6,476 nt of DNA from an uncultured Fidelibacterota bacterium (GTDB lineage Bacteria; Fidelibacterota; Marinisomatia; Marinisomatales; UBA8229): positions 1-6,476 of the forward strand of contig CAJXJG010000100.1 in assembly GCA_913054425.1 (NCBI GenBank), given 5' to 3'. Below are positions 1 through 6,476 of this stretch, in pieces. The first letter of the stretch is position 1; the number at the start of each line of letters is the position of its first letter. The position numbers and the translations under genes were made by a program. The notes beneath the pieces were generated by a model. The model worked only from the letters and a program-made list of their open reading frames with translations, was not told the origin of the DNA and did no database searches.

Positions 1-840
1 TTTATTTTCTTCAGGAATCTGTTTCGCATATTTAATAAGGTCAGATCGTTTCAGTAATTCTATCCACTCTTTCAAAAGGTGTGTTTCCATTTGAATTAAT
101 GAACTGTAAGAATCAATCTCTTCCGTTGTCATCTCCATGGTTTTAATATAAATGCTCGACTCAACATATTTACGAAGGAGATAGGATAATTCCACATAAA
201 AATCCTTTATATCGTAAATTTGTTTCATTAACTCAAGTTTATCCAATGCTTCCTCATTCGGGCGAGGAATTTTGTTCTGTATTATTTCTTTTCTCTTTTC
301 AATTTGAATTCTCTTTGTCCAAAGATAAACCATATATCCGCATAGCAAAAGAAAGACAATTGATAAAATAATTTTTCTGTACGGAATTGGTGTCGTAACC
401 GGGACGGGTTCTTTAATTGGCTTCAAATCTTTTCCAGCTGGATTTTCTATCGTTGAGTAGACTGTGATAAAAAATGGATCAGTCTCCATAATATAGTCAA
501 TAGTACTGTCAGCTTTCATAATTTCTATAGGATAAGGAGGAATTTCAAACCGACCTGTATCCCAAAACACAATTTTAAATACAATTTCTTTTCCCTTTTT
601 CAAATACAGTTTCTGCCGAATTTCAAAGGATTCAGAACCCTCCATATCCGGGAAAGATAAATTCAGGTCGCCTGGCCCTTCAGCAATTATTCTCAGGGAT
701 ACAATATCTCCAATAGTAGCCTTTGTAGTATCCACTTCTGCTATAATACGAAATGATTTAATTTGAGAATCTTCGCAACAATTAATCACAATTAAAATAC
801 ATACCAAGCTTGAAAAACTTCTGAATAATCTATAACACAT
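1..840 (-). CDS. BatD-like membrane protein, C-terminus cut by window edge
   Basis: This frame is open from an ATG at 840 to the window edge, giving 280 residues with no stop, so the 3' end is missing. Residues about 8-20 form a hydrophobic signal-like segment followed by a Cys-Cys pair (21-22). Residues about 28-128 look like an all-beta periplasmic domain. A Pro-rich linker (about 141-153) leads to one membrane helix (about 156-174, IVFLLLCGYMVYLW). After it come a basic stretch and a helical cytoplasmic domain (about 195-275). That domain has the layout of BatD/DUF4381-type tails: P-x-x-EALDKLE, then FYVELSYLLRKYVE, then MTTEEID, and finally RSDLIKYAK, which matches the family's 'D-x-(V/I)-K-(F/Y)-A-K' ending. 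The end of the protein is therefore probably only a few tens of residues beyond the edge. It starts 8 bases after the DUF58 stop with no visible Shine-Dalgarno, consistent with one operon. In Bat operons such proteins are thought to assist the MoxR/VWA complex, but their biochemical role is unknown. Family assignment is from pattern memory; exact function is inference. Confidence 0.7.
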   Translation of the reverse strand, partial: MCYRLFRSFSSLVCILIVINCCEDSQIKSFRIIAEVDTTKATIGDIVSLRIIAEGPGDLNLSFPDMEGSESFEIRQKLYLKKGKEIVFKIVFWDTGRFEIPPYPIEIMKADSTIDYIMETDPFFITVYSTIENPAGKDLKPIKEPVPVTTPIPYRKIILSIVFLLLCGYMVYLWTKRIQIEKRKEIIQNKIPRPNEEALDKLELMKQIYDIKDFYVELSYLLRKYVESSIYIKTMEMTTEEIDSYSSLIQMETHLLKEWIELLKRSDLIKYAKQIPEENK

Positions 841-848
841 GAAAAAAC

Positions 849-1724
849 TCAAAACCGCTTTTCACGTTGTTTAAAAAAGGACATGAGTGGTTCCACATAA
901 TCTTCTGTAGTAGAAACTGTGATAAGATCAAACTTTATTCGTTCACTTTCCTTTTTCAGCTTTTCTAATCTCTCCTTTATAGCACGGTTGTAGTTCAAGC
1001 GTTCCTGATAGGAACGTGTATCAATCCACACTTCCTTTTCTGTTTCAGGATCATGAACCTTCACTAAACCCATATCAGGAATCTCAACTTCTGATTGGTC
1101 AATAAGCTGGATTCCAATTAAATCGTGCTTTCGGTTTGCAATGCGAAGTGTTCTCCAATATCCATCATCCTGGAAATCAGAAATAAGAAAGACAACACTG
1201 TGACGTTTTGAAACTTTGAGGAGAAAATCGAGAGCTTTGTTTATGGAAGTTCCTTTGCCTTTGGGTTTATGATAAAGCAATTCCCGGATAACTCGCAGTA
1301 CATTGGACTTTCCTTTCTTTGGAGCTATATATTTCTCAACATCATCACTAAAAAGAATTACACCGACCTTGTCATTGTTTTTAATCGCTGAGAATCCAAG
1401 GACAGCTCCGATTTCTGCTCCGATTTCTGTCTTAAATTTCTCAATAGTTCCAAAATGACCGGAGCGGCTCACATCCACCATTAGAAAGACTGTTAACTCT
1501 CTTTCTTCTTCAAATATCTTTACAAAAGGAGTACCCGTTCTTGCGGTCACGTTCCAATCAATTAGGCGAATATCATCTCCTGGTTGGTATTCACGCACTT
1601 CAGAAAAGATCATTCCCCTTCCCTTAAAAACGGAATGGTATTTCCCCCCGAACAGATTATTTACCACCCCTCGCGTTCGGATTTCAATTCGCCGTACTTT
1701 TTGCAGAATTTCTTTTGGAATCAT
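849..1724 (-). CDS. DUF58 domain protein with VWA-type MIDAS
   Basis: A complete 291-residue protein. Residues 35-75 carry the DUF58 signature: GRGMIFSEVREYQPGDDIR, then IDWNVTART and FEEERE. From about 79 a von Willebrand A-like fold begins. Its metal-ion-dependent adhesion site looks intact: DVSRS (84-88), a Thr in GKGTS (156-160) and Asp183 in ISDF. No signal peptide or membrane helix is visible, so it should be cytoplasmic, as is usual for the roughly 300-residue DUF58 proteins without N-terminal helices. The C-terminus (about 240-291) is charged and helical. The ATG at 1724 is chosen because an in-frame TAA lies four codons upstream and no alternative start lies between. No Shine-Dalgarno is seen. 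DUF58 proteins are regular partners of MoxR ATPases, and the MoxR gene is directly upstream (89-base spacer). The proposed role, as a substrate or metal-binding adaptor for MoxR in envelope maintenance or stress tolerance, is inferred from the family. Confidence 0.9.
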   Translation of the reverse strand: MIPKEILQKVRRIEIRTRGVVNNLFGGKYHSVFKGRGMIFSEVREYQPGDDIRLIDWNVTARTGTPFVKIFEEERELTVFLMVDVSRSGHFGTIEKFKTEIGAEIGAVLGFSAIKNNDKVGVILFSDDVEKYIAPKKGKSNVLRVIRELLYHKPKGKGTSINKALDFLLKVSKRHSVVFLISDFQDDGYWRTLRIANRKHDLIGIQLIDQSEVEIPDMGLVKVHDPETEKEVWIDTRSYQERLNYNRAIKERLEKLKKESERIKFDLITVSTTEDYVEPLMSFFKQREKRF

Positions 1725-1813
1725 AGCTGCAATACATTATAAGTCAAATGATTGTTTATATTATTAGAAACACATCATTTAATTGGATTTAACTGAAATA
1801 ATTCTACTTATTT

Positions 1814-2809
1814 TTAAGGAATCTCAATCGTTTCAAACAATCGTTGGATAATATCCTCTGAAGTGATTTCCTCTGCTTCAGCTTCATAGGTTAAAATGAT
1901 TCTATGGCGAAGAACATCCGCACCAATATACCGAATATCTTCAGGGGTTATATATCCCCGATGTTCTAAAAATGCTCTGGATTTTGCTGCCAGGATCAGA
2001 TTGATAGATGCACGCGGGGATCCTCCATATTCGATAAGTCCTTCCAAATCCTTCAACCCATATTTTCCCGGATTCCTTGTAGAAAATACCAGATTTAAGA
2101 CATACTCCTCTACCTTCTGATCAACATAAATATCATCTATTACTTTTTGTGCATTCAAAATCTGCTTTTGATTTACTACCGGAGTCAATACAGTATTAAT
2201 TTGGGTTCTGGCAGCTTTGCGGATGATTAATCTTTCTTCATCCATTGATGGATAGTCTACTCTTACTTTCAACATAAAACGATCGGTCTGCGCTTCTGGT
2301 AAGGGATAAGTGCCCTCTTGTTCTATTGGATTTTGGGTCGCAAGAACTAGGAATGGTGCATCCATCAAAAAAGTTTCTTTTCCAATGGTTGTCTGGCGTT
2401 CCTGCATAGCCTCAAGGAGAGCGCTTTGAACTTTAGATGGAGCACGGTTTATCTCATCTGCAAGAATGATATTGGAAAAAATTGGACCTTTCCGTGTCTC
2501 AAATTTCCCGGTATTCTGGTTATAGATCAATGTCCCAATAAGATCAGCTGGAAGCATATCAGGGGTAAATTGGATTCGTTGAAATTTTGTATCAATTAAT
2601 TGGGATAATGACTTTACAACCAGTGTTTTTGCTAATCCGGGGACTCCCTCCAATAAAATATGCCCATTTGCCAGCATGCCAATCAGGATCCGATTCACTA
2701 ATTCATCCTGACCAACAATAACTTCTCTGAGAGCTTTCTTTAGATCATCAATAAAGGTGGATTCCCGTGAAATCCTTTCATTGATCTCAGTTAAACTAAA
2801 ATCTGACAT
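1814..2809 (-). CDS. MoxR-family AAA+ ATPase
   Basis: A complete 331-residue cytoplasmic AAA+ ATPase, the usual length for MoxR proteins. An N-terminal helix (IDDLKKALREVIVGQDELV, about 20-38) precedes the ATPase core. Walker A is GVPGLAKT (55-62). The MoxR segment FTPDMLPADLIGT lies at 81-93. Walker B is IILADEINRAP (114-124, catalytic Asp118-Glu119). Sensor 1 is LATQNPIEQEGTYPLPEAQ (156-174). The arginine finger is in TDRFML (Arg177), and sensor 2 is GGSPRAS (262-268, Arg266). The lid ends with the typical VLRHRI motif (299-304). All catalytic elements are present. MoxR proteins are believed to remodel or activate partner proteins together with VWA or DUF58 proteins, which fits the DUF58 and BatD-like genes downstream. 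It starts 12 bases after the TPR lipoprotein stop, without a Shine-Dalgarno, so it is probably co-transcribed with it. Family is certain; the client is unknown. Confidence 0.97.
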   Translation of the reverse strand: MSDFSLTEINERISRESTFIDDLKKALREVIVGQDELVNRILIGMLANGHILLEGVPGLAKTLVVKSLSQLIDTKFQRIQFTPDMLPADLIGTLIYNQNTGKFETRKGPIFSNIILADEINRAPSKVQSALLEAMQERQTTIGKETFLMDAPFLVLATQNPIEQEGTYPLPEAQTDRFMLKVRVDYPSMDEERLIIRKAARTQINTVLTPVVNQKQILNAQKVIDDIYVDQKVEEYVLNLVFSTRNPGKYGLKDLEGLIEYGGSPRASINLILAAKSRAFLEHRGYITPEDIRYIGADVLRHRIILTYEAEAEEITSEDIIQRLFETIEIP

Positions 2810-2821
2810 TACAAATTAAAT

Positions 2822-3556
2822 TTAAGAGGTTATATGTTTGAGCTGAGGTATATCATTTATATCCTTACCGATGAAATCTAACTCAAATTTTACAGAAGGT
2901 GTTAACTCATGGTCAGGATATTTTTCTAAAAATAAATTATATTCAACCCGGGCATTTTCAGAATCATCCAATACATTTGCATATATATAACCGATCATAA
3001 ACTGGGCATGGGACTCCTGTTTTGATCCCGGGAAATCCTGTATAATTTTACGGTAAGAGTCAATTGCTAACTCAAAATTTCGTTGATCATTCATATAAAT
3101 ATCTCCAATGAGGTATTGAGCTTTGGGGGCAATTTCATGAGAGGGAAATTTATTAACTAAATAGTCTAGTGTTTCAACAGAGCCATTAATATCTTTGGCA
3201 TCCCTTTCTGCTTCTGCTGTAGTAAACAACCAATCAGGAAATAGTCTTAATTCCTCCCTGCTTCTTATCCCATACTTTGAATCAGGATAGTTATTCCCCA
3301 GGCTATTCAATGTCTTATACCCGCTGTCATAATCTTTTAGATAGTCAAGGTAGACTCTGGCAATTTGATAACCTGCACTGTCAGCCAAAGAATTCTGTGG
3401 ATGTTTTTCAAAAACAATTTGGAATGATTTAAGAGCAAGATCATATTTTCCATTTAAAAGATGCTCCTGACCGTTCCGCATGATTTCTTTCGGTGATTTT
3501 CCACAACCAGAAAACAGAGTCAGAAAAATACCTAATATTAGTAGTTTTATCTTCAT
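2822..3556 (-). CDS. TPR-repeat outer-membrane lipoprotein, BamD/YbgF-like
   Basis: A 244-residue protein. The N-terminus (MKIKLLILGIFLTLFSGCGK) is a lipoprotein signal peptide with lipobox FSGC, so Cys18 would be lipidated. Ser at +3 after the Cys does not suggest inner-membrane retention. The rest is helical with tetratricopeptide-like units at about 24-57, 58-92, 123-140, 144-179 and 181-216. These show the recurring 'Y-x-x-A-(I/L)-x-x-(Y/F)-x-x-(I/F)-x-x-x-(F/Y)-P' pattern (for example FELAIDSYRKIIQDFP and VEYNLFLEKYPDH). This resembles BamD and the YbgF/CpoB group, which are periplasmic scaffolds on the outer membrane. The ATG at 3556 is chosen because it gives the lipobox and has an AGAGGA ribosome site. 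The frame stays open upstream to an ATG at 3766, but that would place 70 non-signal residues before the lipobox and overlap the TamA gene. Its place after tamB-tamA suggests an accessory for barrel assembly (inference); it could equally be an unrelated TPR lipoprotein. Confidence 0.85.
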   Translation of the reverse strand: MKIKLLILGIFLTLFSGCGKSPKEIMRNGQEHLLNGKYDLALKSFQIVFEKHPQNSLADSAGYQIARVYLDYLKDYDSGYKTLNSLGNNYPDSKYGIRSREELRLFPDWLFTTAEAERDAKDINGSVETLDYLVNKFPSHEIAPKAQYLIGDIYMNDQRNFELAIDSYRKIIQDFPGSKQESHAQFMIGYIYANVLDDSENARVEYNLFLEKYPDHELTPSVKFELDFIGKDINDIPQLKHITS

Positions 3557-3560
3557 TTTT

Positions 3561-3566
3561 TCCTCT
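3561..3566 (-). promoter_or_regulatory. Shine-Dalgarno of the TPR lipoprotein gene
   Basis: The sense strand reads AGAGGA, then four A, then the ATG at 3556. It is the only good ribosome binding site in the window; the four other starts seen here have none or, at tamA, a weak one too close to the ATG. It supports the start at 3556 over the long upstream extension. Confidence 0.75.
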
Positions 3567-3585
3567 GATAATATTTGTTTCTTAA

Positions 3586-3593
3586 CAAAACTA
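3586..3593 (-). promoter_or_regulatory. Possible Bacteroidota-type -7 promoter element
   Basis: In the 112-base gap between tamA and the lipoprotein gene, the sense strand reads TAGTTTTG, which fits the Bacteroidota -7 consensus TAnnTTTG. Transcription would start near 3580, leaving a leader of about 24 bases that contains the Shine-Dalgarno. No matching TTTG -33 element stands at the expected distance; the nearest TTTG is about 29 bases upstream. In AT-rich DNA such a match can arise by chance. If real, it would give the lipoprotein-MoxR-DUF58-BatD genes their own promoter. Confidence 0.3.
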
Positions 3594-3668
3594 TGTAATT
3601 TATATGAAATCAGTTGTTCATTCAAACTGAAAATAGACAGTTTAAATTGACAATAATCCAATTTTAAT

Positions 3669-5504
3669 TTAAAAAATATAGCTGGCTCCCAATTGAATTT
3701 TCCACGAACTAAAATCACCCGCTGATTTTTCAAGTGGAATTGCAAAATCCACCCTGAACGGAACAAGAGGAGTCATAAGAATGATACCAAATCCTCCGTT
3801 CCATTCTATTTGACCAATGGATTGATTACTAAAGGAATCTGTTAAATATCCTCCATCAATAAAAACTTCACCACCAAGAATCCAAAAAAGGGGAAGGCGA
3901 ATTTCCCAATTCATCATTAGGCGAATAATTTTCCCATCGGGCATATCATTCTCATCCGTTTTGAATTTTAGCATATCCCATCCTCGGAGACTTGAACTTC
4001 CTCCCATATAAAATTTTTCGTACTGAACATCATTATAAGATTCTTCATTCCAACCAAAGATCATTCCATATTTCAGCCTTCCAGCTAAGACTATTTTCCT
4101 ATATATCTGGATATATTTATTCAACCCAAAATCAATTTTAACATAATCTCTGGTGCCACCCAATATTCCCCCCGTCTGACTCACTTCACCTGTCAACCGA
4201 TATCCATTATGTGGAAATAATGGATCATCTGATCCATCCAATAATCCCTTGATTTTAAATGTTCTTTGTTCTATTTCTTCTTGTACTTCAGAATTATTTT
4301 CTGACCCGATAAATTTTTCCCAATGTAAACCTGTCTCTATAAAAGAATAATTTCCAAACATTTTCCGATTCGTAACTTGTAAACCATAACGCGTTACAGG
4401 GGATTCAGATTCCTCTTGGCCTAAGTTACTAAAAGTTTCATAGAAAATTCCAATTTTTGTTGGGATTCGGCGGTTTAAAAACCACTGATTGGAAAAATCC
4501 ATATCCATTCCAAATTTTGGATAAATTAAATATAAGTAATCATCGGATAAAAGACCTTGCACAGTAATTCTTGTCGAAAAGTTTGTTGTAGAACCGGCCA
4601 AACTTCTATTCCTCCATTCAATCTCTCCACCTATCCCCGGCATGGGTTCAACCCCCCTGTAATATTCAATTGGGAAATATCCACCCTCAGATGACCATTG
4701 TTTTGGGGTGAATTGTCGTAATTCAATCAGCAAATTTACAGTGGTATCACTTCCGGCAACCGGTAAAGGAGTGATCCCGGCGAAAGAAAATACCCCCGTT
4801 TCCAGAATCCTTCGCTTTGTTAAATCTATATTACCTTTATTGTATAGATCGCCTGATTTGAATGCTATTTCCCTGGTAACATTATCTTCGCTTAAATTCT
4901 GGAAACCTTCAATAAAAAAAGTATCTATGTATACATCGGGACCTTCTTCAACTTGAATTTGAACATGTACAGAATCTCCAATTTTGTCAGTGATAATTAT
5001 TGATGAAATTAATTTTCCATAATATTCATACTCTTGCTTAACTAAAGCTAAATTATTATTTGCTTTGACAGGGTTATATGGTTTTTTCGGTATAAATTCT
5101 AATATTTTATTTATTGCCCTATCAGTTAAGGTTTGGTTTCCTTGGATTTCTACTGAATGTAAAAAATATTGCTTTCCTTCAGATATTTTTAAAAATACAT
5201 GTACTTCACCATCCACAATTCTAGTGGAATCTTCTACACTGACTTCCAAAAACCCATTTGAAATGTATAATGTTTTAATGCTGATGGCATCAAGTCTGAG
5301 TATGCGTGAATCAAATTCCTGAGGAGAAAAGAGTGTTGACTTTTTCGTCCTCATAGCGGTGAGTATCAGACTCTCTTTTACTGTTTCAGCGCCAATGATA
5401 TTTATAGTTTTTACTGTTTTTTTTTGACTGGCAAATAAAAAACATGACATAAAATAAATAACTAGAAGAAATAAAAATTTATTATAATGTAAATTAATAA
5501 GCAT
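3669..5504 (-). CDS. tamA: Omp85-family outer-membrane assembly protein, TamA-type
   Basis: A complete 611-residue protein. An N-terminal signal peptide has its hydrophobic core at about 10-25 (FLFLLVIYFMSCFLFA). Three POTRA domains follow, each opening with a beta strand and a Gly: KTINIIGAETV (about 32), LHSVEIQGNQTL (about 115) and IDTFFIEGFQNL (about 193). The 16-strand barrel runs from about 270 to the end. Omp85 hallmarks are DGSDDPLFPHNGYRL (423-437), the loop-6 signature GGSSSLRGW (501-509, an LRGW variant of (V/I)RG(F/Y)), MTPLVPFRVDFAIPL (577-591) and a C-terminal aromatic beta-signal ending in Tyr-Ile-Phe. Three POTRAs and about 600 residues fit TamA rather than the usual five-POTRA, roughly 800-residue BamA, and the upstream overlapping gene is tamB. 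The ATG at 5504 lies inside the end of tamB; an AAGG one base before it is too close for a normal Shine-Dalgarno, so coupled translation is likely. Inserts outer-membrane proteins together with TamB (family knowledge). A divergent short BamA remains possible. Confidence 0.85.
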   Translation of the reverse strand: MLINLHYNKFLFLLVIYFMSCFLFASQKKTVKTINIIGAETVKESLILTAMRTKKSTLFSPQEFDSRILRLDAISIKTLYISNGFLEVSVEDSTRIVDGEVHVFLKISEGKQYFLHSVEIQGNQTLTDRAINKILEFIPKKPYNPVKANNNLALVKQEYEYYGKLISSIIITDKIGDSVHVQIQVEEGPDVYIDTFFIEGFQNLSEDNVTREIAFKSGDLYNKGNIDLTKRRILETGVFSFAGITPLPVAGSDTTVNLLIELRQFTPKQWSSEGGYFPIEYYRGVEPMPGIGGEIEWRNRSLAGSTTNFSTRITVQGLLSDDYLYLIYPKFGMDMDFSNQWFLNRRIPTKIGIFYETFSNLGQEESESPVTRYGLQVTNRKMFGNYSFIETGLHWEKFIGSENNSEVQEEIEQRTFKIKGLLDGSDDPLFPHNGYRLTGEVSQTGGILGGTRDYVKIDFGLNKYIQIYRKIVLAGRLKYGMIFGWNEESYNDVQYEKFYMGGSSSLRGWDMLKFKTDENDMPDGKIIRLMMNWEIRLPLFWILGGEVFIDGGYLTDSFSNQSIGQIEWNGGFGIILMTPLVPFRVDFAIPLEKSAGDFSSWKIQLGASYIF

Positions 5505-6476
5505 ACCTTAATTTGTATTTTGCATGCACCTTTCCATTTTGATCCACATCTCCACTCAATGAAAGGTATTTATTCACTTTATATTCAACACCTACGGCGT
5601 GGTTTGGATTTGTAAGTGAAAATGACCGGCGAAAGGCATAATTAAACGAAATTGTTCTAGTTACATTTGCCCCTATTTTAAAATCTTTCCTGCCTTCCGG
5701 ACCTAAAAGACTGGTTGCCCCCTCTATTTTTACTTTCTCTAAAATGCCAAATTGGTCTAAACCGCTAAGCTGCATTAACTTTCTATCTAACTGAATATCA
5801 AGCCAGCCTTCAAACAAACTCGTTGCCCTGCTTCCAATTCCTGAATAAGAAATCTCTTGATCTTCGAATCGTTTACCCCAGGTTAATAATTCCAAGATGT
5901 CACTTTGCGAAAAACCACTTCCAGAAGTCAGCATTAAATTTGGATTGCTTAATGGGCCGGTAAAAGAAATATCAATTTGTTCATCATCAATGGTTGTAAT
6001 TGCAGTCATATTAAAATAGGGATTGAATCCTTTTTTATCAAAAATTAAATATCCTTCTGTAATTGTGAAAATATCACTGGAGTAATAAAATTTTCCTTCC
6101 TTAAAAAAAACTTCTCCTGAAAAATCTGTAGGATATGTTCCCAGTTTTGTAATGTTTATATCTCCCCCGAAACGTGCATCAATCTGGTTGTTTAATAAGG
6201 TGAAATCTCCAATGATTGGAAAATTAATCTTATAATTTAATGAGACACGTCCTTCTTTTGAAAAAGATCCTGCCATATTTGAGGATGTAAATTCCTTGTA
6301 CATCTCAACATCTAAGATCGGGACTTTTCCACTGATTGTAATATTATCTTTCCCCTTCACGCTAACATCCAAATCTACTAATCCTTTTATATCATCTCTG
6401 AGCGCTTCAAAGTAAATATCTTCACCAGTAATCCAGATATCAAAGTAAGGCTGGAAAAATTTACTCATATCCATAC
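5494..6476 (-). CDS. tamB: TamB (DUF490) C-terminal part, 5' end outside window
   Basis: The frame is open to the right edge, so only the last 326 or so residues are present; the Met at 6474 is internal. Residues below count from that Met. The sequence is nearly all beta with short amphipathic repeats, as in the TamB beta-taco. The conserved DUF490 block is clear: GEVFFKEGKFYY (120-131), FTITEGYLIFDKKGFNPYFNMTA (136-158, where the family has 'f.i..G.i.F....nP.l.i.A'), then ISFTGPLSNPNLMLTSGSG (169-187) and FSQSDILELLTWG (188-200, the 'S..DIl.lL..G' motif). After a helical stretch (215-245), beta strands continue to the end (265-326), closing with YKLRYAY. TamB-family proteins are anchored in the inner membrane and span the periplasm to an Omp85 partner; they act in outer-membrane protein assembly and, with other AsmA-like proteins, in phospholipid transport. 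The stop overlaps the tamA start by 11 bases. Family assignment is firm; full length and the N-terminal anchor cannot be seen. Confidence 0.93.
   Translation of the reverse strand, partial: MDMSKFFQPYFDIWITGEDIYFEALRDDIKGLVDLDVSVKGKDNITISGKVPILDVEMYKEFTSSNMAGSFSKEGRVSLNYKINFPIIGDFTLLNNQIDARFGGDINITKLGTYPTDFSGEVFFKEGKFYYSSDIFTITEGYLIFDKKGFNPYFNMTAITTIDDEQIDISFTGPLSNPNLMLTSGSGFSQSDILELLTWGKRFEDQEISYSGIGSRATSLFEGWLDIQLDRKLMQLSGLDQFGILEKVKIEGATSLLGPEGRKDFKIGANVTRTISFNYAFRRSFSLTNPNHAVGVEYKVNKYLSLSGDVDQNGKVHAKYKLRYAY

Noticed and set aside
1736..1747. TTGACT directly joined to TATAAT on the sense strand
   Set aside because: It looks like -35 and -10 hexamers but with zero spacing; no -35 stands 16-18 bases upstream of the TATAAT.
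1896..2120. Plus-strand open frame of 74 codons
   Set aside because: It lies wholly inside the MoxR gene on the opposite strand, has no recognisable domain and no ribosome site; it is a shadow of the real gene.
3599..3625. Sigma70-like pair TTGAAT / TATAAA with a 15-base spacer on the sense strand
   Set aside because: The spacer is too short and neither hexamer is perfect; such pairs are common by chance in AT-rich DNA.
3641..3671. Imperfect AT-rich dyad just after the tamA stop (arms 3644-3649 and 3659-3664)
   Set aside because: Only six A/T-rich base pairs with a nine-base loop and no following U-tract, so not supported as an intrinsic terminator.
3557..3766. Upstream in-frame extension of the lipoprotein (start at 3766)
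   Set aside because: It would overlap tamA by 98 bases and place 70 residues ahead of a clear lipobox; the ATG at 3556 has a good ribosome site.
4708..5322. Two plus-strand open frames (4708-4956 and 5065-5322)
   Set aside because: Both lie opposite the POTRA and early barrel region of tamA and show no recognisable protein features.
6472..6474. ATG at the right edge as a start for the TamB protein
   Set aside because: The frame continues open to the edge and the protein lacks the N-terminal anchor and most of the expected TamB length, so this is an internal Met.

Overview
The window is a compact, AT-rich stretch in which six genes all read on the minus strand, so transcription runs from position 6476 toward position 1. 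Both end genes are cut by the window edge. Outer-membrane assembly genes (TamB/TamA-type), lipoprotein signals and long beta-barrel sequence show a Gram-negative (diderm) bacterium. Most genes lack a Shine-Dalgarno sequence, and a MoxR/DUF58/BatD-like set is present. These point to the Bacteroidota or wider FCB group (for example Marinimicrobia- or Ignavibacteria-like lineages). That placement is inference from style and gene content, not from a marker gene.

In transcription order: 6476-5494 is the C-terminal end of a TamB (DUF490/translocation and assembly module) protein. It overlaps by 11 bases a three-POTRA Omp85 protein of TamA type (5504-3669). A 112-base spacer follows, which holds the only clear ribosome binding site of the window and a possible promoter. 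It leads to a small TPR outer-membrane lipoprotein (3556-2822). Twelve bases later comes a MoxR-family AAA+ ATPase (2809-1814). After an 89-base spacer comes a DUF58 protein with a von Willebrand A-type metal site (1724-849). Eight bases later a membrane-anchored BatD-like protein begins (840) and runs off the left edge.

Two modules therefore sit head to tail. The first is an envelope-assembly module: TamB spans the periplasm, TamA is the outer-membrane barrel, and the TPR lipoprotein is a possible accessory. The second is the start of a Bat (Bacteroides aerotolerance-type) operon, in which a MoxR ATPase is thought to act with DUF58/VWA partners as a chaperone-like system. VWA membrane proteins (BatA/BatB) would be expected just beyond position 1. 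I found no RNA gene, mobile element, CRISPR array or convincing intrinsic terminator, and no intergenic gap exceeds 112 bases. The content looks like ordinary core genome. The most interesting points are the coupling of the two modules, the short BatD-like protein and the possible TAM-associated lipoprotein.
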